Source: Sapria himalayana (taxonomy: Eukaryota; Streptophyta; Magnoliopsida; Malpighiales; Rafflesiaceae). From it: a stretch of 64,000 nt of DNA. Location of the stretch: NCBI GenBank assembly GCA_029783825.1, contig JAREIK010000343.1, forward strand, positions 62,001 to 126,000, given 5' to 3'. Positions 24,940-38,365 of this stretch are shown here, one piece after another; the stretch's first letter is position 1, and every line of letters starts with the position of its first letter. Both the position numbers and the translations under genes were made by a program. The notes beneath the pieces are model-generated. The model did not search any database and was not told the origin of the DNA. It worked only from the letters and a program-made list of their open reading frames with translations.

Positions 24940-25885
24940 TTTTATTTATTATTATACAATTAAAGCGAGACACGTAGTTGTTAGCTTATCACGCGAGAGA
25001 AGCTCTAAATAATGGAAAAATCCTCCCGGCCTATGCTGCGCAACAATTCAAATAATATATTTGATCCGGCGCGTTGAAATTCATGAATTCCAGGGATATG
25101 TATGTCTTATTCACGTCGACCCATGATCATCATGAAATTCAAGAGACGACACCGGCTTAAAAAAACAAGAACAAAAAAAAAAATAAAACTCGAACACATT
25201 CGACACTGAATCAAGAAAGATAGTTTCGTTTTAAATTTAATAAGGACGAAGTCGTGAGCAACGAGAAAATTCTATGATACAACAAGAATGACAAATCAGG
25301 TAATAAGAAAATAACATTTTTATAATGGACCGCACCGTAGTTGAAGATCTTCTCCGAGTTGTTTTTTTCCTCGTAATAGCAAAAAATTCCTAGTAAACCA
25401 TATTTCAAATCTCACGTGCATCTGCTTGGGTCCAACATGCCTCTCAAATTTTATATCGAGATTAAATAGCTTACTTTGCGAATATAGTAAGAACAACATG
25501 ATAATATATACGTCCCATGGGATCTGCAAAAAAATAATATTAGATTCTTATGTTGCTCATAAATTAATAATATTAACGTTGGGATTAAAATTATTAAATA
25601 AACATCGACCGACGTTGGTCTACGAACTTAACCTTCCGAGAATTATATTAGTATTGTATCATATTAAAATTAGCCATACAAAAGCCAAAAAATAAAGAAA
25701 AAAAATAATTCGACGAATGGAATTTTTTTTTTCCAAGAGTTATCTCTGAAAAAATGCATCTTGAATTTTATGCTGACCATTGCATGGATGAATTTAATTT
25801 TTAGATTTATGGTGGCGTGAGTTTTGGTCCGATTCATTATTCAACAAAAATAATTAATTGATAAAAATATTACGGAGCACTCTGA
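24940..25885. other. Non-coding or unassigned DNA
   Basis: Mixed composition at 24960-25470, AT-rich afterwards. ORFs of 65-89 codons on both strands overlap one another and show no recognisable motif. Confidence 0.5.
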
Positions 25886-25887
25886 TT

Positions 25888-26860
25888 AATAACAAGAAGA
25901 TGTTAACAAATATAGAAAAGATAGGTATTAAATTAAAAAAAAGATATGTATTAAATTTAATAAAATATTTTATTGGACATAACTATCTAAAATAAATCAA
26001 TGGGATGGTTAGGGGCAAACAAGAGCATCCATGACAAATTTTATTAGATAGGCAGGTTTTAAATTAAATATATTTCCACTTATTAAATCAAAAAAGATTT
26101 AGTGAGTAAAATAATACATTTTATTAGGTATTGAGGCTTGAATTCATTAAATTTATAATTTGATCATCATCCCAAAAATTACTATGCAAATAGACATTTA
26201 ACATCAAAGTTTTTATATGTATCCAACCAATTTTCTTATCTACAATCAATAAAACCAATGCCCATAATTTTATTTTTAATAAGTTACGAACAAAAAAAAT
26301 AAAAAAAAAAATTCTGCCAAATTTTTTTCTAAGAATCCGGCACTTTTTTATTTATATAATTAGAGCATTTATTTATAATAACAAGAATATGTTAATAAAT
26401 ATAGAAAAGATAGGTATTAAATTAAAAAAGATAGGTATTAAATTTAATAACAAAATTTATTAGAAATAACTATCTAATAACAAATCATATGGATTGTTAG
26501 GGGTATACACGACCATCCCATGACAAATTTTATTATATGGTTAGGTTTTAAATTTAATATATTTCCATTTATTAAAACCAAAAAAAAATATAGTGAGTAA
26601 AATAATATATTTTATTAGGCATCAATCATTAAATTAATTAAATGTGGAATTGGGCCATCATCCCTAAAATTACCAAGCACATAGTTATTTAACAGTAAAA
26701 TTCTTTTATTTTGTCAAGTAGTTTTCTAATTAACAATCAACATGACTAGTGCCCATAATTTTATTTTTAATAAGTTATAAACCAAAAAAAAATAAAAAAT
26801 TCTGCCGGGATCTTTTCTAAGATTCCGACACTTTTTTTTTAATAAATCAAGCATTTATCT
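25888..26860. repeat. 489-bp direct tandem duplication
   Basis: Copy 1 starts AATAACAAGAAGATGTTAAC (25888) and copy 2 starts AATAACAAGAATATGTTAAT (26377). Both continue through AGAAAAGATAGGTATTAAATT, GACAAATTTTATTA, AGTGAGTAAAATAATA, GCCCATAATTTTATTTTTAATAAGTTA and ATTCTGCC to a CACTTTTTTT end. They differ by scattered substitutions and small indels, so the duplication is not recent. No coding capacity. Confidence 0.92.
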
Positions 26861-26864
26861 AGGG

Positions 26865-27225
26865 GATAAAAAAATCATGAAATCCTATCAATCTATATAA
26901 TACAGGGATATGTATCATATAAAATTCTCGCATTAATTTATTTATTTGCGTAATTAAAAATTTAAAAATACAACATTAATTTATATAATTCCAACGCCCA
27001 CACAACGCAGGATATCAGAATCTTATAAAACTTAAAATTCCAGCCACCCTCAGAATAATAATAAAACATAAAAAAAATTGTTGGAATTATAATAATAGAG
27101 GCGAGGAAATAAAATAAATGATTAGGTATTAATATTTTAAATAATAAACTAAATTATAAAATAAAAGGGGGAGTGCCCCAATCAAAAAAAAACAAGAGGG
27201 GGAAAAAATAAAAAAAAATTCTTAT
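26865..27225. other. AT-rich spacer, nothing assigned
   Basis: No similarity or structure seen beyond A-rich runs. Confidence 0.5.
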
Positions 27226-27227
27226 AA

Positions 27228-27660
27228 ATGCTAGGATGGAAGAGGGGGAGGCGTTGGGCTCAAAGTCTAAGAAAACATAAGGAAAAAGAAAGTGGTGGCC
27301 AAGGGAGGCAACGCGCGAGAGATTGCTGGCAAGAGCGGCTCCGTGTGAGTTCGTTCTTTTTTCTTTTCCGCGTACTTTATTTATTTAATTTCAGAGCACG
27401 CCCAGATCCACACCCACATGAAAAATCTTCCCTGCTCCTCTCACATTTTACCCAGCCTACTTGACCCTCAGCGAGGTGGCGCAGAGCACGGGCCGAGCTG
27501 GTTCCCACGGACGAGAACGGGGGAGCGGAGGACGACGGACCGGCGGCGGCCATCACGATGGCGGGCGACGGGACGGACTCGTGGAGGGCGACGAGCGCGG
27601 AGCCGGCCGCCGTGAGGGCCGAGGTTGGGGAAATTCTGTCCCGGCTGGAGGTCCAAATTT
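27228..27660 (+). other. GC-rich island, possible remains of a gene 5' end
   Basis: In an AT-rich setting, 27450-27655 is strongly GC-rich. One plus-strand frame reads MAGDGTDSWRATSAEPAAV from an ATG at 27558. It continues RAEVGEILSRLE to GGCTGGAG/GTCCAA, which could be a splice donor near 27648. A possible acceptor TTGCATGCAG at 28213-28222 precedes VLPGSSYKSKRKRF. The joined product is not a family I recognise. Both strands are open here because of the GC-rich composition, so frame choice is weak. Treat it as a candidate first exon or 5' UTR, not an established gene. Confidence 0.35.
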
Positions 27661-29040
27661 TATTACTTTTGTGGTCATACATGTATCTCGGACGCTAACA
27701 TGCACTATGCACCTTGCACATGTGAAGACATTCACAGCACGCATGCACACACATATATGTGTGTTTTTTATGCAGCCTATAGCGGAGACACCCGAACTCA
27801 AGATCAGCTACAAGTTAGGCGGATAGATTCAGGGAGATGCAGCTTCACTCGGAGTGGAGGATCCACCTTTACTATTTTATTGTTTTACCTATATTCCGGC
27901 ATTTACTTGTAAACGAAATAGGACTATGAGATTGATCACATCACACACGAGCACCCTAGGATACATATACTTGCTTTTATTATGGTGCAACATGCAGCCA
28001 TCAACTCGAGATTGATGAGGAAGCAGTCCAGGCGATGATTGAAGACTGAGAGAGCCATAGGTCAAAGGAAAGCGTCATAGAGCCTTGGATGTGACTTGTG
28101 GATTTTACATGTATTTTGATTTATATGTATTCAGTGCCATAAACACGACATATGCAGATGCTTGACGCTCCACGCAACACACATGCACTTTATATGCATT
28201 GTTGTTTGTATGGTTGCATGCAGGTTCTTCCAGGAAGCAGCTACAAGTCCAAGAGGAAAAGATTCAGTACGGCAGAAAACTTCATCATCTCAACAACCAT
28301 AGAATTCCAAGTGCTTTTACTTGTATTATTACGTTTAGAGTTGCTAGAAATTATAGTTTTATATGTAGTGCATAGAATTATTAGGGTGCGTAGGACATAG
28401 ATGGCTGTCCTAAATCGGCCAGTCTTTTAGTCTTCTATACAAAAATGGTATTTTTAATTAATAATATACGACCATACCATCGGCCTTCTCAGAAAAATAA
28501 ACCCAACCTTTAAAATCAAAACCCTAAACCTTAACACCAAAACCTCAACTCACAATCCCCAATCACAACTTCCAACCCTCAACTTCTAAACCTCAACCCA
28601 TACCTTAATTCCTTAAGGCAGCCACACTGGTTCCTATCAACAGTAAGCTATATATCATGCATAATAAAATGAGTATTAGTTTTATCTATATTTCTTGCCT
28701 ACCGAACTTCCCTGGCGACAACAAAGATTCTAAAGCTACATCTCGAGTATGGGATCCTAATCTAGTTTCTTCAAGCATGATATTTTTTTAAATTTTATAT
28801 TATACAGAGAAAATTCTTACTTGTAAGAATTCACATCTATAGGTTATTTCTGGCATTCTGGTGTAGGTAAGAATTCTGTTTTCTTATCCGTTATGATCAT
28901 AAGATTAGAATTATCTGCAACTTAGATTTCTCATCTTTAGAAATCCAATTTTTTAACTGTAAATCCTTCATTTACATGTTATATGTCATATACTTTGAAA
29001 ATGTTTGGATTTTAATTTTGAAATTAAAAAAAACTTTAAA
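27661..29040. other. Unassigned DNA with telomere-like stretch at 28500-28615
   Basis: 27661-28400 has mixed composition, no clear product, and could be intron plus 3' UTR of the gene suggested at 27228-27660. At 28500-28615 words such as AACCCTAAACC, AACCTCAAC and AACCCTCAAC recur, resembling degenerate plant telomere repeat (CCCTAAA). 28620-29035 is AT-rich and unassigned. Confidence 0.45.
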
Positions 29041-29044
29041 TCAT

Positions 29045-30856
29045 ATACCTTAATCCCTAGGAATCGTAATCACTAAGAACCTTAATCCCTAAAGATCAAA
29101 TTCTTTAAGAATCCTAATTCATAAGGACGCGAATCCCTAATGACCATAACCCCTAATGGCCCAAATCACTAATGACTCAAATCTCCAAGGAGCCGAATCC
29201 CTAAGGATGCGAATCCATGAGGATCCGAATTTCAGAGGAGCCTAAGCCCTAAGGACCTTAAGATTTGAGAACCCTAATCTATAAGGACCCTAATCCATAA
29301 GAACCTTAATTTCTATGGAGCCGAAACCCTGAGGATCCTAATCCCTAAGGACTCTAATCCCAAATACCTTAATCCCTAATGATCCTAATCCATAAATACC
29401 CTAATCCCTAAGATTCATAATCCCTAAGGATATCAATCACTTAGGACCATAATTCCTATTGAACCAAAAATATAAGGATCCGGATCTAAAAGGACCCGAA
29501 TCCCTAAAGATACTAATCCTTAATGATGCTAATCACTAAGGACCCTAATCTATAAAGACTCTAATCCATAATGATCCTAATTACCAATGATCTTAATCCC
29601 TAGGGACATGAATCCTTAAGTATTCTAATCACAATGGCTCTAATCCCTAAGGATCCTAATCGCTAAGGACCCGAATCCCTATGTATCCTTATCCCTAAGG
29701 ACCCATATTCCTGAGGACCCTAATCCCTAAGGACTTGAATTACTAATGACCATAATTCCTAAGGAACCTAATCCTTAGGAACCTTAATCGCTAAGGACTC
29801 GAATTCCTAGGTATCCTAATCCCTAAAGACCCTAATCCATAAGAATCCTAATTCCTATGGACCTAAATCAATAATGATCCTAATCCCTAGGAACACTAAT
29901 CCAAAAGACTCTAATCCCAAATGACCCTAATCCCTGAGGACACTAATCCAAAAGACCCTAATCCGTAAGGACCCGAATCCTTAAGCACCATAATCCTTAA
30001 TTATCATAATCCCTAAGAATCTGAATCCCTAATATTCCTAATTCCTAAGAAACCAAATCCCTAATGACCCGAATCCCTATGGACCCGAATCCTTATGGAC
30101 CCTGATCCATAAGGACCCTAATTCATAATGACTCTAATCCATAGGGACCCTAATCCCTTATGACATTAATCTCTAAGGACTCAAATCTCTTAGTACCTTA
30201 ATCTCAAAGACTCTAATCCCTATGAACCCTAATCCATAGGGACTCGAATCCTTAATGACCATGATCTCTAATGAACTTAATTCATAAGTACCCTAATCCC
30301 TATGAACCCTAATCTATAAGAACCCAAATTATTAATAACCCTAATCTATAAGGATCCTGATCCCCAATGACTCTGATTCTTAATGACACTAATCCCAAAG
30401 ACCCTAATTTTTAAGTATTCGAATGCCTAAGTACTATAATCTCAAAGACTAATCCCTAAGGATCTAAATCCTTAAAAATTCTAATCTCTAAATACATGAA
30501 TCCCTAATGATCATAATCACTAAGAAACCTAATTCTAAATGACCTTAATTCCCAAAGACCCTAATCCCTAAGGACCCGATTCCCTAAGTACCCGAATCCT
30601 TAAGCACCCTAATTCCTAATGACCCTAATCTCTAAGGACCAAAATTCCTAGGGACCCGATTTCCTAGGGACTCGATTCCCTAGGGACCCTAATCCCTATG
30701 CACTCTGATCCCTAGTTTCTAATCTCTCTGGACCCTAATCATTAAGAACTCCAATTTCTAATGACTCTGATCCCTCAGGACACTAATTCTTCATGACCCT
30801 AATCCCTTATGACACTAATCCCTCATGATACTAATCTATCATGACCCTAATCCTTA
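29045..30856. repeat. 16-bp telomere-like minisatellite, about 113 copies
   Basis: Consensus CCTAATCCCTAAGGAC, repeated head to tail for 1.8 kb. Typical variants: CCGAATCCCTAAGGAC, CATAATCCCTAATGAC, CTTAATCCCTAAGAAC. Some units have 1-2 bp indels, so phase drifts. Each unit contains CCCTAA, one base short of the plant telomere repeat CCCTAAA, and a second CCTAA across the unit junction. The array decays gradually at the left and stops sharply in TTATTTTTTTT at the right. Confidence 0.95.
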
Positions 30857-30859
30857 TTT

Positions 30860-31975
30860 TTTTTATTTTTAAGTTATTTTATCAACTAACTTATTATTTC
30901 ATAATTAAGAGCATGTATTATGTTGTTGTGAGAGATGAAAAAATTAAAACCTATCAATATTAGATTGGAGGATCTCCAAAATGAAACGGCATCCTGAATT
31001 TTATTAAAGAAAAAATAGTTATCATTTTTAAACGACACGGTAATATGATTTTAGGCCTTCCACAATGAGATCAAAATTTAATTTTTATGAGTGAGATCAT
31101 ACATAATGTTGTCGCGTGAAGAAATAAGATATGAAAAATAGTAGGATGAAGGTTAGCATCTAATAATATTTTTCAGATTTATATAGATATTTTTAATGAT
31201 TTAATTTGGACATGAATAACTGTAACACGTGTTTGAGATGACACGTAAAATTCTAGCATTTTTAAAAAATTTAATTTTTAACTTTTTTCTATTTTTTTGA
31301 TATTTTTTTAAATTTCCAACATATATTTATATAAATAAAAATAATAAAAAAATACTTGAAAATAATTTTTAAGATGCAAAAATGGGAGAGGAATGCCTCA
31401 ATAAAAAAAACAAGGGGAGAGTCAAAATCAAAAATATATATATATATATATATAACCTAGAATTCAAAACAATGGGATTTGTTTGATCTCACTCTTAAAA
31501 ATTACTACTTTTATTATATATATATAACGTATAATTTACTACTTTTTCGGTTTATATATATATAACGTAGAACCCAAAAAATATATATATAAAACGTAGA
31601 ATTCATTAAAATTACTGAATTTACTAATTTTTAGGTTGATATGTCTCACGTGTAACACGTTTTCTCCCGCATAGATAAGGTATAAATAAGATACTTTAGG
31701 TATTATATACATATAGAATTATTTTCAGCTATGAAGGGAGGCATAGCACAAAAACACAATGCCATCTATGAAGCCCTGAAACGCCAAGTAATTTTATTTT
31801 TATTAGTATACATAAAATTATTAGGCAATGTTATTTTTTTGGTATTATATAAATATAATCATTAGGGTGTATAGGATATTTTAGCTGGGCTGTATTGGAC
31901 ACAATTTCAGATGCTTTTAAGTTGTGTGCCTTGTTTTGATAAAGTATGTTTTTTCTTTAGAAAAATAATATAAAC
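30860..31975. other. AT-rich DNA with repeated TATATATAACGTAGAA motif
   Basis: No coding similarity. At 31430-31610 a TA run followed by AACCTAGAA / AACGTATAA / AACGTAGAA occurs four times at irregular spacing. 31857-31895 resembles 28376-28410 (ATTAGGGTG..TAGGA...). Confidence 0.5.
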
Positions 31976-32107
31976 CCTAAATACATAAATAAATAAATAT
32001 ATAATTATGTAAGATATAAATATTTAAATAAATAAAGATATAAAGATATAAATACAAAAACATAAATATATAAATGCATAAATATATAAATACATAAATA
32101 TATAAAT

Positions 32108-32144
<37 letters not shown>

Positions 32145-35100
32145 CATAAATGTATAAATATATAAATACATAAATATATAAATACATAAATATATAAATA
32201 CATAAATATATAAATACATAAATATATAAATACATAAATATATAAATACATAAATATATAAATACATAAATATATAAATACATAAATATATAAATACATA
32301 AATATATAAATACATAAATATATAAATACATAAATATATAAATACATAAATATATAAATACATAAATATATAAATACATAAATATATAAATACATAAATA
32401 TATAAATACATAAATATATAAATACATAAATATATAAATACATAAATATATAAATACATAAATATATAAATACATAATATGTAAATACAAAAATATAAAA
32501 ACATTAATATATAATACATAAATATATAAAACATTAATATATAAATACATAAATATATAAAACATTAATATACAAATACATAAATATATAAATACATTAA
32601 TACATAAATACATAAATACACACACACACACATACATATATATATACATAAATATGTAAATACATAAATATATAAATACATAAATATAAATACATAAATA
32701 TGTAAATATATAAATATATAAATATATAGATATGTAAATATAAATATATAAATATGTAAATATGTAAATATGTAAATATGTAAATATGTAAATATTTAAA
32801 TATATAAATATGTAAATATATAAATATGTAAATATATAAATATGTAAATATGTAAAATATAAATATGTAAATATATAAATATATAAATATGTAAATATTA
32901 AATATGTAAATATGTAAATATGTAAATATGTAAATATGTAAATATGTAAATATGTAAATATGTAAATATGTAAATATGTAAATATGTAAATATGTAAATA
33001 TGTAAATATGTAAATATGTAAATATGTAAATATGTAAATATGTAAATATGTAAATATGTAAATATGTAAATATGTAAATATGTAAATATGTAAATATGTA
33101 AATATGTAAATATGTAATATGTAAATATGTAAATATGTAAATATGTAATATGTAATATGTAATATGTAAATATATAAATATGTAAATATATAAATATGTA
33201 AATATATAAATATATAAATATGTAAATATGTAAATATGTAAATATGTAAATATATAAATATATACATATGTAGATATATAAATATATAAATAAATAAATA
33301 TATAAATATGCAAATATATAAGTAAGTAAAAATATAAATATATAAAGATATAAAGATATAAATAAGTAAATATATAAATATGTAAATATTGAAATATGTA
33401 AATATATAAATATATAAATATGTAAATATGTAAATATATAAATATGTAAATATATAAATATGTAAATATATAAATATATACATATGTAGATATATAAATA
33501 TATAAATAAATAAATATATAAATATGCAAATATATAAATAAGTAGATATATAAATATGTAAATATATAAATATATAAATAAGTAAATATTTAAATATCTA
33601 AATATATAAATACATAAATACATAAATACTTAAACACGTAAATACGTAAATATGTAAATACGTAAATACTTAAATACGTAAATACTAAATACGTAAATAC
33701 GTAAATACGTAAATACGTAAATGCATAAATACGTAAATGCATAAATGCATAAATACATAAAATACATAAATACGTAAATACATAAATACATAAATACATA
33801 ATACATAAATACATAAATACATAATACATAATACATAAATACATAAATACATAAATACATAAATACATAAATACATAAATACATAAATACATAAATACAT
33901 AAATACATAAATACATAAATACATAAATACATAAATACATAAATACATAAATACATAAATACATAAATACATAATAATACATAATACATAAATACATAAA
34001 TACACAAATACGTAAATACGTAAATACATAAATACATTAATACATAAATACATAAATACATAAATACATAAATACATAAATACATAAATATATAAATACA
34101 TAAATACGTAAATACGTAAATACATAAATACATTAATACATAAATACATAAATACATAAATACATAACTACATAAATACATAAATGCATAAATACATAAA
34201 AACATAAATGCATAAATACATAAATGCATAATTGCATAAAAACATAAATACATAAATACAAAAATAAATAAATACATAAATACATAAATACTTAAATACA
34301 TAAATACATAAATTCATAAATACATAAATACATAAATACATAAATACATAAATACATAAATACATAAATACATAAATACATAAATACATAAATTCATAAA
34401 TACACAAATATATAAATACATAAATACATAAATACATAAATTCATAAATTCATAAATACATAAATATATAAATACATAAATATATAAATACATAAATATA
34501 TAACTACATAAATATATAAATATATAAATATATAAATATATAAATATATAAATAAATGAATATATAAATATATAAATACATGTATACATAAATATATTAA
34601 TAAATAAAAACTTAATTACATATATATAAAATTTAAAAAAAATATTTATCTAAATAATTAAATACATAAATACATAAGTACATAAGTACATAAATACATA
34701 AATACATAAATACATGAATACATGAATACATAAATACATAAATACATAAATACATAAATACATAAATACATAAATACATAAATATATAAATACATAAATA
34801 CACAAATACGTAAATACGTAAATACAAAAATACATTAATACATAAATACATAAATACATAAATACATAACTACATAAATGCATAAATACATAAATGCATA
34901 AATACATAAATACATAAATGCATAAATACATAAATACATATATACATAAATACATAAATACATAAATACATAAATACATAAATGCATAAATGCATAAATA
35001 CATAAATACATAAATACATAAATACATAAATACATAAATACATAAATACATAAATACATAAATACATAAATACATAAATACATAAATACATAAATACATA

Positions 35101-35250
35101 AATACATAAATATATAAATACATAAATACATAAATTCATAAATACATAAATACATAAATACATAAATACATAAATACATAAATACATAAATACATAAATA
35201 TATAAATACATAAATATATAAATACATAAATATATAAATACATAAATATA
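31976..35250. repeat. 3.3-kb array of 8-bp units (AAATACAT / AAATATGT family)
   Basis: Blocks differ in their dominant unit. About 32147-32480 is a clean 16-bp alternation AAATACAT-AAATATAT. At 32901-33112 there are about 26 perfect AAATATGT units. 33600-34620 is mainly AAATACAT with AAATACGT and AAATGCAT, and 34660-35250 mainly AAATACAT; these two are separated by a short non-repeat stretch at 34600-34655. (CA)n(TA)n runs interrupt it at 32108-32144 and again at 32618-32647. A segment with CATATGTAGATATATAAATA occurs at about 33266 and again about 33481, a ~215-bp larger repeat. The long minus-strand ORFs (up to 492 codons of Y, I, F, L, M) are artefacts of an 8-bp unit with no stop in those frames. 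Confidence 0.97.
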
Positions 35251-35255
35251 AGCAT

Positions 35256-38200
35256 GTGGAAATTGTATTTGCATGGCCTGCATTCGTTGGATAGCATCAA
35301 AGCCTACATTGAGAAATCATATATCTCGGCATGATTTTTTGGAAAACAAAATTTTTAGTTTTTTTAAAAAATGTTAATATTGAAGGTAAGATATATTTTT
35401 GGGTATACCATTTTAAGAATGCAAAAGCTTAAATCATTTGTTGTTTTTGTGCACCAAACAAAAATATTAAATTGGTTGGATCCTAATTCTTTATATAAAT
35501 TTCTAAAAAAAATCTGTAGGCCTAGGAACACTAAAAATTTAATCATTCAGTTTTAAGTGAACATCCTAGCGCCACCTCCAAATCGAGGTCAGGCTGCAAG
35601 AAATGGAGGCAAAGAGGCACGCGTGGGAAGAAGGTCCGATTCCTCTTCTAGTTCACCCCACGAGTCCGAAGTGATGGTTCTTCCGCCACCTCTAGTCCAC
35701 ATCCTAGCGCCTCGCACAGGATACCCGCCTCTTCTTCTTCCCTCGACAAAGCTTTATCTGTCATCGGCGCTGCCTCCCGTACACGATTCTGTTTGTTTTG
35801 ACTACAACGGCTCGCACTTAAAATGGTAATTGTCGCAGACTTTTATTGCAATCCAAGCTTAGGAACTTGCTAAAGGACTGTTACTATTTTGTTTATCTTA
35901 CGTTTTCGTTCGACGATTGAAAAGCCACACAATTCTTTTTGTTACGTATGGAAGAGAATGAATTACCTTGCTTCTCTGTTCTAAAATTTAGTGGTTCATT
36001 GCGAAATGGTTGCTTTCGATTAATAAGCACCAGAAAACTATGACAATTGGTATCCCACTCGATCCAAACCTGGCGAGATCAAGATACCAAAGAAAAATGC
36101 GTGGACGAAGCATTCTCGATCTTTCAAGATTTGTCCCCCTCGATCCCAACTACACGCAACTCGTTTTTTGACAATAACGATTAACTGCTCAATTCGTCTC
36201 CTTCTTGTCAAATTAATGATCTTCTACATCATATGGCCATACCATAACGCTAAAAGGACTCCCAGACTGTTTTCTGCGCGCCTTATCATTAAAGTGGGGA
36301 ACCAACACAGACATGTTATGCTGCGTCATCTCCAACATAGTATGAACGTTCTTTTTGCAGGATTAAAATGGGATAGAAACGAAGGTTAACTGTCATTTTT
36401 GATTGCCTCTCGAATACACGTGGATGTTTTTTTAGCATCCCACTGCCCTCTTTTCTTGATCACATGGCTCTAGCCATTATCACAAGGATAGTAACATGTG
36501 AATCGGCTGCCATATGAATTTTCTCAACCTTGATAATTCGAAGCTGATGATATACTCGTTAATTGCCCATCCAAATGGGAGTGTTATTTTCCTCGTTAAA
36601 TTTCACACACTGATGATATACTTGTGTTAAAGCTCAAATATCAAGTACTAATATTAAGCTCACGTGGGTGATTGTCACCACAAAATTATGTATAGATGTT
36701 GTTGGCTCCCATAAATGAAAATAAAAATTTATTGATTCACAGTAAACCTCATCTAAACAGTAGCAAATGTAAATCAATACAATACAGGAATTTTTATAGT
36801 AATTTGGAAATGCCAATTGTTACATTGTTCTACATTTTCATAGAAAATTTAAATTTCATCATGCAGATGCTTGGTTTAGGGCAATTTAATATAACACGTG
36901 CTCATGCTCATGTTCAAAATCATTTTTTTTTGTCAAAAATGGGGGGCGTAAGTCAATTTATAATATTAGAAGGGGTTTCTGTTCAGCTCCTTACCTCGAC
37001 ACTTTATATCTCAATTTCACTTATAATTATAGTCATTCTTGTTTCTTTCTTAATTGTTGCCCAAAATCTTTTGATGGAGAAATAAAATTGAAATAAAAGG
37101 TAATGTGAGAAGAGTGAAAATAATTACTCCTGTGTAATAAGATTAAATTAATATTATTTTTGAGTGTATTTGGAATTTGGGTGTGTTATAAGTGTAAACA
37201 AGAGTATTTAATTTTCTGTCATAGTGTTCAAAAAAAAAATCTTTTTGATAACTATTGAGCAAGATTGAAACACAAAAAAATCTTGCCGAAAGCTATTTTA
37301 AAATAAGAAGCTGGCATATACAGATCCCTATAACAATTTTGCATATTATGATAAGTATGCAAATATAATTTCTTTTATGATAAGTGCAAATACATTGATG
37401 AGTCTCAATAAATTGATAACTGCAAATATATTGATCATAAGTATACGTACATTGGAGCAACCCTAGCTCTCAGGCTTGGTCATACATACATAAGGAATAC
37501 ATAAAGCTCGAGTACATGAAAAAAACACAAAGCTACAATATATCATATATGTTGAAATAATCAACTAAAAGATTTATTTAAATCAATTACTATTCGAGTT
37601 TAACACAATTTGGGTTTTGTGAAAAATGTGAGTGAGAGAAAGGTGGAAAATAGTTTGATTATCATTAATTCTAAAATTTACTATTCGGTTGGGACATGAC
37701 CAACCCGACATGTTAGCGTACTAGGCATGGCAGGAATTCAAATTATCTCGAGTTTATTTCAGACTAGCATTGTTTATTCTAGGCTAGACTAGGTTGGCTA
37801 GTCGGGCCGAAATTAGTCCACATAGGATGACATGGAGGTTATGTTGTGCTGTGTCACAAGTTAGGAATCCTACCCCAATATGACATGAGCTACCCCGATA
37901 TATTTTTTGGCTGTGCTTGGTGCTTAAAAGTTGAAAAATACAATCAAATATATCTATATATATGATTTGGTGTAATCCACATCTCTAGTGTTATCAAACA
38001 ATATAATAATACTAAAAAAACTAAAATTACAAACTAAAATTAATTTCAATGCTTTCCTATAAGTTGACGTGTGTTTGTCACCAATATTTAAGTTGAAATA
38101 AAAAAAAATATATTTATGATCCTCTAAGTCTTTTCATTAAATATTATATAAAGATAATTATTTTATTTTTTAAAGATAATTATTTTATTTTATCTAATAT

Positions 38201-38365
38201 AAAATAATAATATTTATAAGAATAATTATAAATATTATATTATACTATTTTATAAAATACCTGATATTTTATAAAGATAATTATAGATATTATTTTATTT
38301 TATTTTATCAATATTTTTTAAGAATAATATTTATAAATATAATTATTTTTATTTTATTTTATCAT
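35256..38365. other. Unassigned DNA, mixed composition to 36900, then AT-rich
   Basis: 35557-35829 is an open stretch of 90 codons (…SDSSSSSPHESEVMVLPPP…, ends DYNGSHLKW at a GT). It is less AT-rich than its surroundings and carries a short internal duplication of ACATCCTAGCGCC. I do not recognise a family; it may be an exon relic. 35880-36700 has mixed composition without a clear product. The 129-codon ORF at 36696-37085 has no motif and is probably chance. 37690-37880 has mixed composition and may be a transposon subterminal region. 38130-38360 is a run of AATAATTATTTTATTTT-like words. Confidence 0.45.

Noticed and set aside
27461..27826. 121-codon R/G-rich ORF and its overlapping partners in the GC-rich island
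   Set aside because: Several frames on both strands are open because of GC composition; only a tentative island is reported.
32005..33483. 492-codon minus-strand ORF of Y, I, F, L, M repeats, and similar ORFs through 35283
   Set aside because: Pure product of 8-bp tandem units that lack stops in these frames; overlapping frames are equally open.
36696..37085. 129-codon plus-strand ORF with a hydrophobic C-terminus
   Set aside because: No recognisable motif, AT-rich codons typical of chance, no promoter or splice evidence.
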